From contig NZ_JAUSYZ010000001.1 in NCBI RefSeq assembly GCF_030817195.1, forward strand, positions 4,588,001-4,652,000: 64,000 nucleotides of DNA. The letters run 5' to 3'. Source of the DNA: Arthrobacter globiformis (lineage in GTDB: Bacteria > Actinomycetota > Actinomycetes > Actinomycetales > Micrococcaceae). Below the pieces are notes generated by a model. The model searched no databases. It was not told the origin of the DNA and worked only from the letters and a program-made list of their open reading frames with translations. Shown here piece after piece: positions 33,611-42,665 of this stretch; position 1 is the stretch's first letter; each line of letters opens with the position of its first letter. A program made the position numbers and the translations under genes.

Positions 33611-36127
33611 ATGAACCCCACCCTGTCCGCACAGAAGACCGCCCCGGCGGAAGCGGGTAATACTGAGCTGCTGCCGGCGGATGCTGAGGCGCGCCTGCGT
33701 GAACTGGCCGCAAGCCTGAGCCTGGAACAGCAGGTCACGTTGCTGACCGGCGCCGACGTCTGGTCCACCCACGCCCTGCCGGAAATCGGCCTGAGCCGGA
33801 TCGTGCTGTCCGACGGCCCGGCCGGGGTCCGCGGCGAAGACTTCGACGAACGGCACGACTCAGTCTCCCTGCCGTCGTCGTCCGCCCTGTCCGCCACCTG
33901 GAGCGTGGACATCGCCCGCCGCTACGGCCAGGTGCTGGGCCAGGAGGCACGCCGCAAGGGCGTCCACGCTGTCCTCGGCCCCACCATCAACCTGCACCGC
34001 TCACCGCTGGGCGGCCGCCACTTCGAATGCATGAGTGAGGACCCGCGCCTCACCGCCACCCTCGCCGCCGGCTACGTCTCCGGCGTGCAGTCCATGGGTG
34101 TGGGCGCCACCCCCAAGCACTACCTCGCCAACGAGGCCGAGACCGACCGCTTCACCTCGGATTCCGTCGTCGAGGAACGGCCCCTGCGCGAGCTCTACCT
34201 CGCCGCGTTCGAGGACGCCATCACCGAGGCCCGCGCCTGGCTGGTCATGAGCTCCTACAACTCCATCAACGGCACCACAGCCAGCGAGAACAAGCTCCTG
34301 GAAACCCCGCTGTCCACCGAGTGGGGCTTCGACGGCGCCGTGGTCTCCGACTGGACCGGGGTCAGATCGGTGGATGCCGCCAACGCCCACCAGGACCTGG
34401 AGATGCCCGGCCCCGTGGGCCATTGGGGCACCAAGCTGCTCGCCGCAGTCGAAGACGGCCGCGTCAGCCGGGACGCCATCCTCGAAAAGGTCAGCCGCAT
34501 CCTGCGCCTCGCCGCCCGGGTCGGCTCACTCGCGGGATTCGAGGCCGCGGTCACCGCCTTCCCCGCGGACCTCGACGGCGCAGAGGTGGCCCGTGAGGTG
34601 GCAGTCCGCGGCGCCGTGCTGGTCCGCAACGAGGACGGCCTGCTCCCGCTCGACGCCAAGGCACTCGGCAGCGTTGCCGTCATCGGCCACAACGCCGAGG
34701 AAGCACGCACCCAGGGCGGCGGCAGCGCCACCGTCATGCCCAAGTACAACGTCTCGCCGCTGGAGGGCCTGCGCAAGGCGCTGCCCGACGACGTCACCGT
34801 CACCTACGCCCGCGGCGCCAAGGTGGCCGAGGGGCTGCAGCCGTTCTCCCGCAGGGCCCTGCACAACCCGGTCAGCGGCGTGCCCGGCATGCGCGTCACC
34901 TTCCTGGCCGCCGACGGAACGGAGATCTCGGGTGAGGACCGGCTGGCCTCGCACCTGATCTGGTTCGGCGTCGGCATTCCGGAGGGCACGGCGGCCATCC
35001 GCATGCAGACCGAGTGGACAGCGGAAACCGGCGGCGTCCGCCACCTCGGCGTCGGAACGGTGGGCCACATTGCCGTCTCCATCGACGGCACCGAGGTCGT
35101 CAACGGCGAACTGGAGGACGACACCAATGTCCTGGGCGCCGCCCTGTTCGATCCGCCCCAGACCACTCGCGCCTTCGAGGCCATCGCCGGCCAGCGGTTC
35201 GCCATCGACGCCCTGTACCGGCTGCCGCAGCAGCAGGAGATTCCGCTGACGGCCATCTTGCTCGGCGAGGAAGCCATCGTCCCCGATCCCCAAGCCGAGA
35301 TCCGGGCCGCGGTTGAGGCGGCACGGACGTCGGACGTCGCCGTTGTGGTGGTGGGTACCAACGCCGCCATCGAATCCGAGGGCTTCGACCGCAAGGACCT
35401 TGACCTGCCGGGCCACCAGAACGAGCTTGTGGAGGCCGTGGCCGCCGTCAATCCGCGCACGGTCGTGGTGGTCAACGCCGGGTCGCCGGTGCTGATGCCG
35501 TGGCTGGACAGGGTCGGCTCGGTCCTGCTGGGCTGGTTCGGCGGGCAGGAGTTCGGCACCGCGGTGGCGGACATCCTGCTTGGCAAGGCGGAACCCGGCG
35601 GCCGGCTTCCCACCACCTGGCCGGCCGCACTCGAGGACGTTCCCGTGCTGAACACCACGCCTGTTGACGGCAAGGTGGTCTACAGCGAGGGCATCCACGT
35701 GGGCTACCGCGCCTGGCTCAGGCAGCAGGCTGCGGGCGGCGCCGCTCCGCTGCTGCCGTTTGGCTTCGGCCTTGGCTACACGACGTTCGAGCTCGGCACC
35801 GCCCACGCGCCGCAGTCCGTAACGGCAGGCCAGGACGTCGTGGTGCACGTCCCCGTCCGGAACACCGGCACGCGCACCGGCCGTGAAGTGGTCCAGGTGT
35901 ACCTGTCCCGCGAGGATTCGGCGGTGGAGCGGCCTGTCCGCTGGCTGGCCGGGTACGCCGGGACACACCTGGCGGCGGGCGGTACGGGCACGGTTGAGGT
36001 GAGGATCCCGGCCCGCGCCTTTGGCCATTACGACGGCGGCTGGCAGGTTGAGCGCGGCTCGTTCCGTCTGCTGGTTGGCCGGCATGCGGCGGACGACTTC
36101 CAGGCACTGGAGGTCGAGGTCCGCTAA
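33611..36127 (+). CDS. GH3 beta-glucosidase with PA14-like insertion
   Basis: An 838-residue family 3 glycoside hydrolase. The barrel domain has LSDGPAGVRG, GPTINLHRSPLGGRHFE, PKHYLANEAE and the nucleophile Asp in VVSDWTGV near 247. A PA14-like beta insertion spans about 400-560 (RLASHLIWFGVGIPEG, DTNVLGAALF). The alpha/beta sandwich (NAGSPVLMPWLD, GWFGGQEFGTAVADIL) and a C-terminal fibronectin III-like domain (VPVRNTGTRTGREVVQVYL) complete the layout. No signal peptide. It begins right after the MFS stop, so import and cleavage of a glucoside are coupled. Confidence 0.92.
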   Translation: MNPTLSAQKTAPAEAGNTELLPADAEARLRELAASLSLEQQVTLLTGADVWSTHALPEIGLSRIVLSDGPAGVRGEDFDERHDSVSLPSSSALSATWSVDIARRYGQVLGQEARRKGVHAVLGPTINLHRSPLGGRHFECMSEDPRLTATLAAGYVSGVQSMGVGATPKHYLANEAETDRFTSDSVVEERPLRELYLAAFEDAITEARAWLVMSSYNSINGTTASENKLLETPLSTEWGFDGAVVSDWTGVRSVDAANAHQDLEMPGPVGHWGTKLLAAVEDGRVSRDAILEKVSRILRLAARVGSLAGFEAAVTAFPADLDGAEVAREVAVRGAVLVRNEDGLLPLDAKALGSVAVIGHNAEEARTQGGGSATVMPKYNVSPLEGLRKALPDDVTVTYARGAKVAEGLQPFSRRALHNPVSGVPGMRVTFLAADGTEISGEDRLASHLIWFGVGIPEGTAAIRMQTEWTAETGGVRHLGVGTVGHIAVSIDGTEVVNGELEDDTNVLGAALFDPPQTTRAFEAIAGQRFAIDALYRLPQQQEIPLTAILLGEEAIVPDPQAEIRAAVEAARTSDVAVVVVGTNAAIESEGFDRKDLDLPGHQNELVEAVAAVNPRTVVVVNAGSPVLMPWLDRVGSVLLGWFGGQEFGTAVADILLGKAEPGGRLPTTWPAALEDVPVLNTTPVDGKVVYSEGIHVGYRAWLRQQAAGGAAPLLPFGFGLGYTTFELGTAHAPQSVTAGQDVVVHVPVRNTGTRTGREVVQVYLSREDSAVERPVRWLAGYAGTHLAAGGTGTVEVRIPARAFGHYDGGWQVERGSFRLLVGRHAADDFQALEVEVR

Positions 36128-36135
36128 CCCTCCTT

Positions 36136-36198
36136 GGAGTTTTTGTACAGATATCGCGAGTTAAACCCCTGCTTGAGGCCATTATCTGTACAAAACCC
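36136..36198. repeat. Dispersed palindromic element, family A copy 2
   Basis: GGAGTTTTTGTACAGATA (36136-36153) pairs with TATCTGTACAAAAC (36183-36196). It starts 8 bp after the GH3 stop, between convergent genes, as do copies 1 and 3. The right end is slightly degenerate (CCC instead of TCC). Confidence 0.78.
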
Positions 36199-36211
36199 GC
36201 CCCCAAGCGAG

Positions 36212-36919
36212 CTACGGCCGGGCTGGGCCCGAATCCTTCGGGCCCAGCCCGGCTTCTTTGTAGTACCCCCTGATGTGGGCGGCAACGAGCTCAGCCGCCC
36301 GGCCGCCGTCGTCCTTCCGGATGGCCGCCAGAATCTCCCGGTGCTCCGCCCGGAGCCGCGCCGCTGTTGCGTACCAGTCCGGCAGGTTCGCGGTCAGCTG
36401 CCCCGCGTAGCCCTGGATGGCCTCCCGCAGGGACCCCATCATGGCGCTGACCACGGCGTTGCCGGCGGCGTCCGCCAGGGCCAGGTGGAAGCGGACGTCC
36501 AGGGCCAGGAAGTCATCGACGGCCTGGCCGCCGTCCATGTCGTCGAGCAGGGCACCGGCGAGGTCGAGTTCGGGGGCGTCCGGCCTGGCCCGGGCGGCCG
36601 CCCAGGACTCGAGCAGCACGCGCGTTTCCACCACGTCCTCCACCGGCAGGTGCTGTGTGGCCACGTGCAGCCGCAGCGCTGAGCCGAGTGCCGCCGTCGG
36701 GTCCGAGATCACCACTGTCCCGGCCTCCGGGCCGGAGCCCACGCCCGCCCGGACGACGCCCATGGCCTCGAGGACCCGGATGGCCTCGCGGACGGAGGTG
36801 CGGGAGACGCCGAGCTGCTCGGCCAGGGTCCGCTCGGCCGGGAGGCGGCCGCCGACAGCGAGCTGGCCGCCCGAGAGCTGGTCCTCGATCCACCGCAGGA
36901 CAAGTTGGTGCGTACGCAT
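36212..36919 (-). CDS. lldR: GntR/FadR-family repressor of L-lactate oxidation
   Basis: A 235-residue FadR-subfamily regulator: winged helix RLPAERTLAEQLGVSRTSVR followed by a helical FCD effector domain (FLALDVRFHLALADAAGN holds metal-ligand Asp and His candidates; HREILAAI another His). ATG 36919 was preferred over ATG 36952, because the latter lies on top of a GntR operator. It is divergent from lldD with two operators between. The last codons form a 17-bp perfect hairpin. Lactate is the likely effector, from context. Confidence 0.82.
   Translation of the reverse strand: MRTHQLVLRWIEDQLSGGQLAVGGRLPAERTLAEQLGVSRTSVREAIRVLEAMGVVRAGVGSGPEAGTVVISDPTAALGSALRLHVATQHLPVEDVVETRVLLESWAAARARPDAPELDLAGALLDDMDGGQAVDDFLALDVRFHLALADAAGNAVVSAMMGSLREAIQGYAGQLTANLPDWYATAARLRAEHREILAAIRKDDGGRAAELVAAHIRGYYKEAGLGPKDSGPARP
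36217..36253 (-). terminator. Perfect 17-bp hairpin inside the end of the lldR coding sequence
   Basis: GCCGGGCTGGGCCCGAA (36217-36233) and TTCGGGCCCAGCCCGGC (36237-36253) pair perfectly around TCC. The stem encodes the last residues of the regulator. No T run follows, so it may serve as an intrinsic-like terminator or mRNA 3' protector. Confidence 0.6.
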
Positions 36920-36936
36920 GAGCCCATGGTACTTGA

Positions 36937-36976
36937 TGTGGTTGGACCACATGCTTTAGAGTGTGGTTAGACCACA
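36937..36976. promoter_or_regulatory. Two FadR-type operators between lldR and lldD
   Basis: TGTGGTTGGACCACA (36937-36951) and TGTGGTTAGACCACA (36962-36976) both contain the TGGTnnnACCA core of GntR/FadR sites. Their centres are 25 bp apart. Confidence 0.82.
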
Positions 36977-37024
36977 GCGGGGAGGCTTCTCATCAGCATC
37001 CCGGCATGCCCACGGAGGAAAGCC

Positions 37025-38365
37025 ATGACCCACACCATCCAGCCGAGCAACCCCGAGACCACCCCGGCCCCGGAGGCGACGGATCTTCCGGCCACGCGGC
37101 CCGCCACCGGCGTCGCTGCCGCGGCTGCAGCAGTTCCGGCCGCCCTGAAGCGCCGCATCCCGAAGTACTCGGACCTCGCCCCGCTCATGCAGTTCAAGAA
37201 GCCCGAGTTCAGCAAGGAAGCCCGGCTCAAGCGCGCCAGCACCGTCTGGGAACTGCGCGACATCGCCAAGCGCCGCACCCCCCAGGCCCCGTTTGACTAC
37301 ACCGACGGCGCGGCGGAGGCCGAGATCACCCTGCGGCGTGCCCGCGAGGCGTTCCTGGACATCGAGTTCCGCCCGGGCATCCTGCGGAACGTGTCCAGTA
37401 TCGACCTGAGCACCGACATTCTGGGCAAGTCCTCCCGGCTTCCCGTGGGCATCGCGCCCACCGGCTTCACGCGGATGATGCAGTCCGAAGGCGAATATGC
37501 GGGCTCGCAGGCTGCCGAAGCCGCCGGCATCCCCTACACGCTCTCCACCATGGGCACCGCCTCGATCGAGGACGTGGCCGCGGCGGCACCCAACGGCAGG
37601 AACTGGTTCCAGCTGTACCTCTGGACGGACCGGGACCGCTCCCTCGAACTCATCGAGCGCGCGGCGAAGGCCGGGAACGACACCCTGATGGTCACGGTGG
37701 ACACCGCCGTCGCCGGGGCCCGGCTGCGCGATGTCCGCAACGGCATGACCATCCCGCCGGCGCTGACGCTGAAGACCGTCCTGGACGCGTCCTACCGCCC
37801 GGCCTGGTGGTTCAACTTCCTCACCCACGAGCCGCTCACCTTCGCCTCGCTCTCACGGTACACGGGCACGGTGGCCGACCTCATCAACTCGATGTTCGAT
37901 CCCACCCTCACCTTCGAGGACCTGGACTGGCTGCGCGAAACCTGGAAGGGCAAGCTCGTGGTCAAGGGAATCCAGACCGTGGAGGACGCCCGCAAGGTGG
38001 TGGACCACGGTGCCGACGGCATCGTGCTCTCCAACCACGGCGGCCGCCAGCTGGACCGGGCACCCATCCCCTTCCATCTGCTCCCGGCAGTCTCCAAGGC
38101 GCTCAAGGCGGACAACAGCAATGCCGCGATCATGCTGGACACGGGCATCATGAGCGGTGCGGACATCGTCGCCGCGCTGGCGCTGGGCGCCGACTTCACG
38201 CTCATCGGCCGCGCCTATCTGTACGGGCTAATGGCGGGCGGCCGGGCGGGCGTCGACCGCGTCCTGCAGATCCTCGAAAAGGACATGGCCCGCACCATGG
38301 CGCTCCTCGGCGTCAGCAGGATCTCCGAGCTGACCCCGGACCACGTGCGGATCCTCGGCAAGTAG
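37025..38365 (+). CDS. lldD: FMN-dependent L-lactate dehydrogenase
   Basis: A 446-residue FMN alpha-hydroxy-acid dehydrogenase that oxidises L-lactate to pyruvate and passes electrons to the respiratory chain. APTGFTRMMQSEGE binds FMN, WFQLYLWTDRD and VTVDTAVAGARLRD are typical, and SNHGGRQLDRAP near 338 carries the catalytic His and substrate Arg. The Ala/Pro-rich first 40 residues are longer than in many relatives. GGAGG precedes the ATG. RhaEW makes L-lactate, so this enzyme can complete rhamnose breakdown. Confidence 0.9.
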   Translation: MTHTIQPSNPETTPAPEATDLPATRPATGVAAAAAAVPAALKRRIPKYSDLAPLMQFKKPEFSKEARLKRASTVWELRDIAKRRTPQAPFDYTDGAAEAEITLRRAREAFLDIEFRPGILRNVSSIDLSTDILGKSSRLPVGIAPTGFTRMMQSEGEYAGSQAAEAAGIPYTLSTMGTASIEDVAAAAPNGRNWFQLYLWTDRDRSLELIERAAKAGNDTLMVTVDTAVAGARLRDVRNGMTIPPALTLKTVLDASYRPAWWFNFLTHEPLTFASLSRYTGTVADLINSMFDPTLTFEDLDWLRETWKGKLVVKGIQTVEDARKVVDHGADGIVLSNHGGRQLDRAPIPFHLLPAVSKALKADNSNAAIMLDTGIMSGADIVAALALGADFTLIGRAYLYGLMAGGRAGVDRVLQILEKDMARTMALLGVSRISELTPDHVRILGK

Positions 38366-38375
38366 CTGCCTCCCG

Positions 38376-38446
38376 CCCAACTGTGTCGCAGCACAGGGCG
38401 TTCTGAGCGTTCAGAACGCCCTCAACTGCCACACAGTTGTTGGGTG
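38376..38446. repeat. Imperfect palindrome, family B copy 2
   Basis: CCCAACTGTG...CAGCACAGGGCGTTCTGA on the left pairs imperfectly with TCAGAACGCCCT...CACAGTTG on the right. It shares CAGCACAGGGCGTTC and the CCCAACT outer end with the palindrome at 25868, again between convergent genes. Confidence 0.75.
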
Positions 38447-38449
38447 GGT

Positions 38450-39130
38450 CTACTTTTTGCGGCCGAACTTGGGCAGGTTCGCCAGCAGGTCAGCGGCCTT
38501 CGTCGCGGCGCGGCCCACGGTGCGGCCGATCTGCTGCGGGACGGTGTCGTCCTGGCCGGCGCCGCCGGGCACCTGGCCGCCGGGAACCACGACGGCGGGA
38601 CTCAGCTGGCCGCTGGCCGGTCGCCCGGGAGCGTGGGTAGCGTCGTCAGCCGCGCTGCCCGCACGTGCCGCAGTGGCTGCCGCAAACGCGTCCGGGACCT
38701 CGGCGGCCTGGCCGGCTGCGGCCAGGCCGGCTGCCGGGGCTCCGGCGGGCACTGGACTTCCGGCCGGGGTTCCGGCCGTTGCCGCGGCAGCGGCACGCGC
38801 AGTACCTGCCAGCGCTTCCTCGGCCTGGTGGGTTGCGGCGTCCGGTGACGCCGCGGCGGTAGCGGCGCGTCCGACGTCGAACGTCTCCAGCCAGCTGGCC
38901 ACGCCGGCCAGCGGTTTCGGATTGAGCGCGTAGTAGCGCTTCTGGCCCTGCGCTCGCATGCTGACCAGGTCCGCTTCACGCAGCACTTTGAGGTGCTTGG
39001 AGATGGTGGGCTGGCTGGCGGCGAGTTCCTCGACCAGCTCCCCCACTGCTTTGTCCCCCGCCTGGAGGGACACGAGAATGTCTCGTCGCGTTGCCTCAGC
39101 AATGACGGCAAATACGTCGTCTGTCACCAT
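38450..39130 (-). CDS. ArsR-family regulator with Ala/Pro-rich tail
   Basis: A 226-residue protein: residues 1-85 are a winged helix (VFAVIAEATRRDILVSL, LAASQPTISKHLKVLREADLV, GQKRYYALNPKPL); the remaining 140 residues are Ala/Gly/Pro-rich and low-complexity, ending in LLANLPKFGRKK. No ArsR metal-binding cysteines are visible, so it resembles the SmtB-like regulators without metal site or MarR-like activity regulators. ATG 39130 was chosen as the first Met next to the fold. The gene is convergent with lldD; its target is unknown. Confidence 0.78.
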   Translation of the reverse strand: MVTDDVFAVIAEATRRDILVSLQAGDKAVGELVEELAASQPTISKHLKVLREADLVSMRAQGQKRYYALNPKPLAGVASWLETFDVGRAATAAASPDAATHQAEEALAGTARAAAAATAGTPAGSPVPAGAPAAGLAAAGQAAEVPDAFAAATAARAGSAADDATHAPGRPASGQLSPAVVVPGGQVPGGAGQDDTVPQQIGRTVGRAATKAADLLANLPKFGRKK

Positions 39131-39234
39131 GTGACCCACCCTAGCGACATATACGCCGAATGGCATCTACTATTTCGCCGGTGGTTGTCCCCATGAAGGG
39201 ACCGCCGAAGCTAGGGAACCAGTCGAACCAGGGG

Positions 39235-40446
39235 CTAGTCGAACCAGGGGTCCAGGCCGTACAGCGGGAAGACTTCCTTGCGCGTGGCCATCACGGTCCG
39301 GTCGATGTCGTCGTTGGGATCGAAACCCACCTCCCAGGAGCGCCACCAGACGTCGGCGTCGTCGCCCATGCTCTCTGGCGTGTCCACACCGTAGCGCTCC
39401 TGCACGTACCTCCGCCACGCCTCCGGCACGGGAGTGCGCAGCGGCACCGGGCGGTTTGCTGCGATGCCGATCAGGTGGCTCCAGGTCCGCGGCACGACGC
39501 CCGTGATGTGGTACCCGCCGCCGCCCGTGGCGATCCAGCGGTTTCCGCAGTACCGGGCGGCAAGGTTTGCGACGGCGGTGGCGGCCTCGCGCTGTCCGTC
39601 CACGCTGACGTTGAGATGGGTCAGGGGATCGAGCCGGTGCGAGTCGCAGCCGTGCTGGCTGACGATGACCTCGGGCGCGAAGGCGCCCACCAGCTGCGGG
39701 ACTACGGCGTGGAAGGCCCGCAGCCAGCCGGCGTCTCCCGTTCCCGCAGGCAGAGCCACGTTAACGGCGCTGCCCAGAGCTTCGGGGCCGCCGATCTCAT
39801 TGGCGAAGCCTGTGCCCGGGAACAGGGACATGCCGGTTTCGTGCAGCGAAATGGTGAGGACGCGGGGGTCGTCCCAGAAGATGCTTTGCGTCCCGTCCCC
39901 GTGGTGGGCATCGACGTCGATATATGCCACGCGCTGCACGCCGCCGTCGAGCAGTTTCCGGACCGCCAGGGCGGCATCGTTGTAGACGCAAAAGCCGCTG
40001 GCGCGGTTCCGGGACGCATGGTGCAGTCCGCCGCCGAAGTTCACGGCCCGGACCGCCGAACCGTCCAGAATCGAGCTGGCCGCGAGGAGGGAGCCGCCCG
40101 CCAAACGCGCCGCGGCCTCGTGCATCCCGGCAAAGGCGGGATCATCCTCGGTACCCAACCCGTAGGCCTCGTCCGCGGCGGCAGGGTTGTCGCTGGCCCG
40201 GCGCACCGCTGCCACGAAGTCGGGGCTGTGCACGGTGGTGAGCTCACCGTCGTCGGCCACGTCCGGGGCGGCCAGCGTGACGTGGGCAAGGTCCAGCAGG
40301 CCCAGGCTCCTGGCCAACCGGGCGGTCAGGTCCATGCGTTCGGGCGCCATGGGGTGGCCCGGGCCGAAGTTGTAAGCCGTCATGGCGGCGTCCCACACCA
40401 CCGTCGTTGGCAGTGCGGGGAGGCTGAGTCCGGACTGGAGTGTCAT
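39235..40446 (-). CDS. acuC: AcuC-like class I histone-deacetylase-family protein
   Basis: A 403-residue zinc-dependent deacetylase. NFGGGLHHASRNRASGFCVYND, IDVDAHHGDGTQ and TGGGGYHI contain the His-His pair, the zinc ligands (Asp and His) and the active-site Tyr loop. Bacterial AcuC removes acetyl groups from lysine, for example to activate acetyl-CoA synthetase; members also act on acetylated polyamines. ATG 40446 was chosen (MTLQSGLSLP); the upstream residues are Arg-rich and unconserved. It stands alone between ArsR and the divergent trkH. Confidence 0.85.
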   Translation of the reverse strand: MTLQSGLSLPALPTTVVWDAAMTAYNFGPGHPMAPERMDLTARLARSLGLLDLAHVTLAAPDVADDGELTTVHSPDFVAAVRRASDNPAAADEAYGLGTEDDPAFAGMHEAAARLAGGSLLAASSILDGSAVRAVNFGGGLHHASRNRASGFCVYNDAALAVRKLLDGGVQRVAYIDVDAHHGDGTQSIFWDDPRVLTISLHETGMSLFPGTGFANEIGGPEALGSAVNVALPAGTGDAGWLRAFHAVVPQLVGAFAPEVIVSQHGCDSHRLDPLTHLNVSVDGQREAATAVANLAARYCGNRWIATGGGGYHITGVVPRTWSHLIGIAANRPVPLRTPVPEAWRRYVQERYGVDTPESMGDDADVWWRSWEVGFDPNDDIDRTVMATRKEVFPLYGLDPWFD

Positions 40447-40551
40447 TACTGACAGGCTACCGGAGCCCCGTCTTCTCCCGGGCCCGGCCACGGCGCGGGG
40501 TTTAGTGGTTTACTACTGGAGGAAGCAGAGTCAATCGAGGAACAGCCGCAC

Positions 40552-41985
40552 ATGACCCAAAGCCAGTCGAGGTCCAAGAGCCCGGCCAGCTGGCAACCCG
40601 CGACGCCGGAGCGTGAGGGCCTGTGGATATTCACGGGCATCCGTGACTTCATCGATGACATTGCCAACACGTCGCCGGCCCGCCTTGCCCTGAGCGCCTT
40701 CGTGGTGGTCATCGTCCTCTTCACCGCCCTGCTGTCGCTGCCCGCATCTTCGGCAAGCGGCGACTTCACCCCGCTGCACCAGGCACTCTTCACCGCGGTC
40801 TCGGCTGTCTGCGTGACGGGCCTGACTGTGGTATCCACCGCCGTGCACTGGTCCTTCTTCGGACAGCTGATCATCCTGGTCGGCATTTTCGTCGGCGGCC
40901 TCGGCACGCTGACGCTGGCTTCACTGCTGGCCCTCATGGTGAGCAAGAAGCTGGGCGTCAGGGGCAAGCTCATCGCCCAGGAAGCCATGAACAACGCCGG
41001 CCGGCTCGGTGAAGTGGGTACGCTGCTCCGGATCGTCATCACCACCTCCGTGGTTATCGAGGCCAGCCTCGCAATCGCCCTGATCCCGCGCTTCATGGTC
41101 CTCGGCGAGCCGTTCTGGCAGTCTGTCTGGCACGGCGTCTTCTACTCGATCTCGTCCTTCAACAACGCCGGCTTCACTCCGCACTCGGACGGCATCGTCC
41201 CCTACGAAACAGACCTCTGGATCCTCATTCCGCTCATGCTCGGCGTGTTCCTGGGCAGCCTCGGCTTCCCGGTCGTCATGGTCCTGCAGCAAAACGGGCT
41301 CAACTGGAAAAAATGGAACCTGCACACAAAGCTCACCATCCAGGTCTCGTTCATCCTGCTCGCGGCCGGAACGGTGCTGTGGGCGCTCATGGAGTGGGAC
41401 AACGCCCGGACCATCGGCGGCATGGACCTCGGTGACAAGATCACGCACTCGCTGTTCGCCTCTGTCATGACGCGCTCCGGCGGTTTCAACCTGGTGGACC
41501 AGAACCAGATGGAATCCACCACCATGCTGCTCACGGACGCCCTGATGTTCGCCGGCGGCGGCTCCGCCTCAACGGCAGGCGGCATCAAGGTCACCACCAT
41601 CGCCGTAATGTTCCTGGCCATCATCGCCGAAGCCCGCGGCGACGCGGACGTCAAGGTCTACGGCCGCACCATCCCGGAAGGCACCATGCGCGTGGCCATC
41701 TCGGTGATCGTCGCCGGCGCCACGCTGGTGTCCGCCTCGGCGTTCCTGCTCCTGCACATCAGCGGCGCCTCCCTGGACCGGGTGCTGTTCGAAACCATTT
41801 CCGCCTTCGCCACCGTCGGCCTGAGCACAAACCTCAGCGCCGAGCTGCCGCCGGAGGGCGTGTATGTGCTGTCCGCCCTGATGTTCGCCGGCCGCGTCGG
41901 CACCGTCACGCTTGCCGCTGCCCTGGCCCTGCGCCAGCGCAGCCAGCTGTACCACTACCCGGAAGAGAGGCCCATCATTGGCTAA
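40552..41985 (+). CDS. trkH: Trk/Ktr potassium-transport membrane subunit
   Basis: A 477-residue membrane protein with four pore repeats whose selectivity-filter Gly residues appear in VCVTGLTV, SSFNNAGFT, MTRSGGFN and ATVGLST. This is the KtrB/TrkH ion channel-like subunit for K+ uptake. An N-terminal polar segment of about 40 residues precedes helix one. The TTG start of the regulatory subunit overlaps its end by 8 bp, so the two are co-translated. Confidence 0.92.
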   Translation: MTQSQSRSKSPASWQPATPEREGLWIFTGIRDFIDDIANTSPARLALSAFVVVIVLFTALLSLPASSASGDFTPLHQALFTAVSAVCVTGLTVVSTAVHWSFFGQLIILVGIFVGGLGTLTLASLLALMVSKKLGVRGKLIAQEAMNNAGRLGEVGTLLRIVITTSVVIEASLAIALIPRFMVLGEPFWQSVWHGVFYSISSFNNAGFTPHSDGIVPYETDLWILIPLMLGVFLGSLGFPVVMVLQQNGLNWKKWNLHTKLTIQVSFILLAAGTVLWALMEWDNARTIGGMDLGDKITHSLFASVMTRSGGFNLVDQNQMESTTMLLTDALMFAGGGSASTAGGIKVTTIAVMFLAIIAEARGDADVKVYGRTIPEGTMRVAISVIVAGATLVSASAFLLLHISGASLDRVLFETISAFATVGLSTNLSAELPPEGVYVLSALMFAGRVGTVTLAAALALRQRSQLYHYPEERPIIG

Positions 41986-42664
41986 TTCGTCAGGCGCCCC
42001 CAACCGCCCCGCCCACAACGCGCCGGTCCTGGTGATCGGGCTGGGCCGCTTCGGCTCCTCCACCGCCGAGCAGCTGGTGAAGCAGGGCCGCGAGGTGCTG
42101 GCCATCGAGCGCGACAGGTCCCTGGTCCAGAAGTGGTCACCCGTCCTGACCCACGTAGTGGAAGCCGACGCCACCAATATCGACGCGCTGCGCCAGCTTG
42201 GCGCGCAGGAGTTCAGTTCAGCCGTGGTGGGGGTGGGCACGTCCATTGAGTCCTCTGTGCTCATCACCGTGAACCTGGTGGACCTCGGCATCGAGCACCT
42301 GTGGGTCAAGGCCATCACGCCGTCCCACGGCAAGATCCTGACTCGCATCGGCGCCAACCACGTCATCTACCCCGAGGCCGACGCCGGCGTCCGCGCCGCG
42401 CACCTCGTCTCGGGGCGGATGCTGGACTTCATCGAGTTCGACGACGACTTCGCGATCGTGAAGATGTATCCGCCGCGTGAAACGGTCGGTTTCACGCTGG
42501 ACGAGTCTAAGGTGCGGTCCAAATACGGCGTGACGATCGTGGGTGTGAAATCCCCGGGCGAGGACTTCACCTACGCCCGGCCGGAAACCAAGGTGTCCGC
42601 CCGCGACATGCTGATCGTCTCCGGACACGTGGACCTGCTGGAGCGGTTCGCCGCCCGGCCCTAA
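41978..42664 (+). CDS. trkA: Trk/Ktr regulatory subunit (RCK domains)
   Basis: A 228-residue cytosolic gating ring subunit. VLVIGLGRFGSSTAEQL is the NAD(H)-binding Rossmann motif with an acidic residue (IERD) at the end of strand two; an RCK_C domain (DFIEFDDDFAIVKMYPP ... MLIVSGHVDLLERF) follows. Start TTG 41978 has AGAGG seven bases before and lies inside the trkH end. Single RCK_N plus RCK_C makes it KtrA-like rather than the tandem TrkA of enterobacteria. Confidence 0.9.
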   Translation: MANSSGAPNRPAHNAPVLVIGLGRFGSSTAEQLVKQGREVLAIERDRSLVQKWSPVLTHVVEADATNIDALRQLGAQEFSSAVVGVGTSIESSVLITVNLVDLGIEHLWVKAITPSHGKILTRIGANHVIYPEADAGVRAAHLVSGRMLDFIEFDDDFAIVKMYPPRETVGFTLDESKVRSKYGVTIVGVKSPGEDFTYARPETKVSARDMLIVSGHVDLLERFAARP

Positions 42665-42665
42665 C

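Noticed and set aside
36920..36952. Upstream ATG 36952 as lldR start
   Set aside because: It lies on the GntR operator at 36937-36951, so transcription and translation from there are unlikely.
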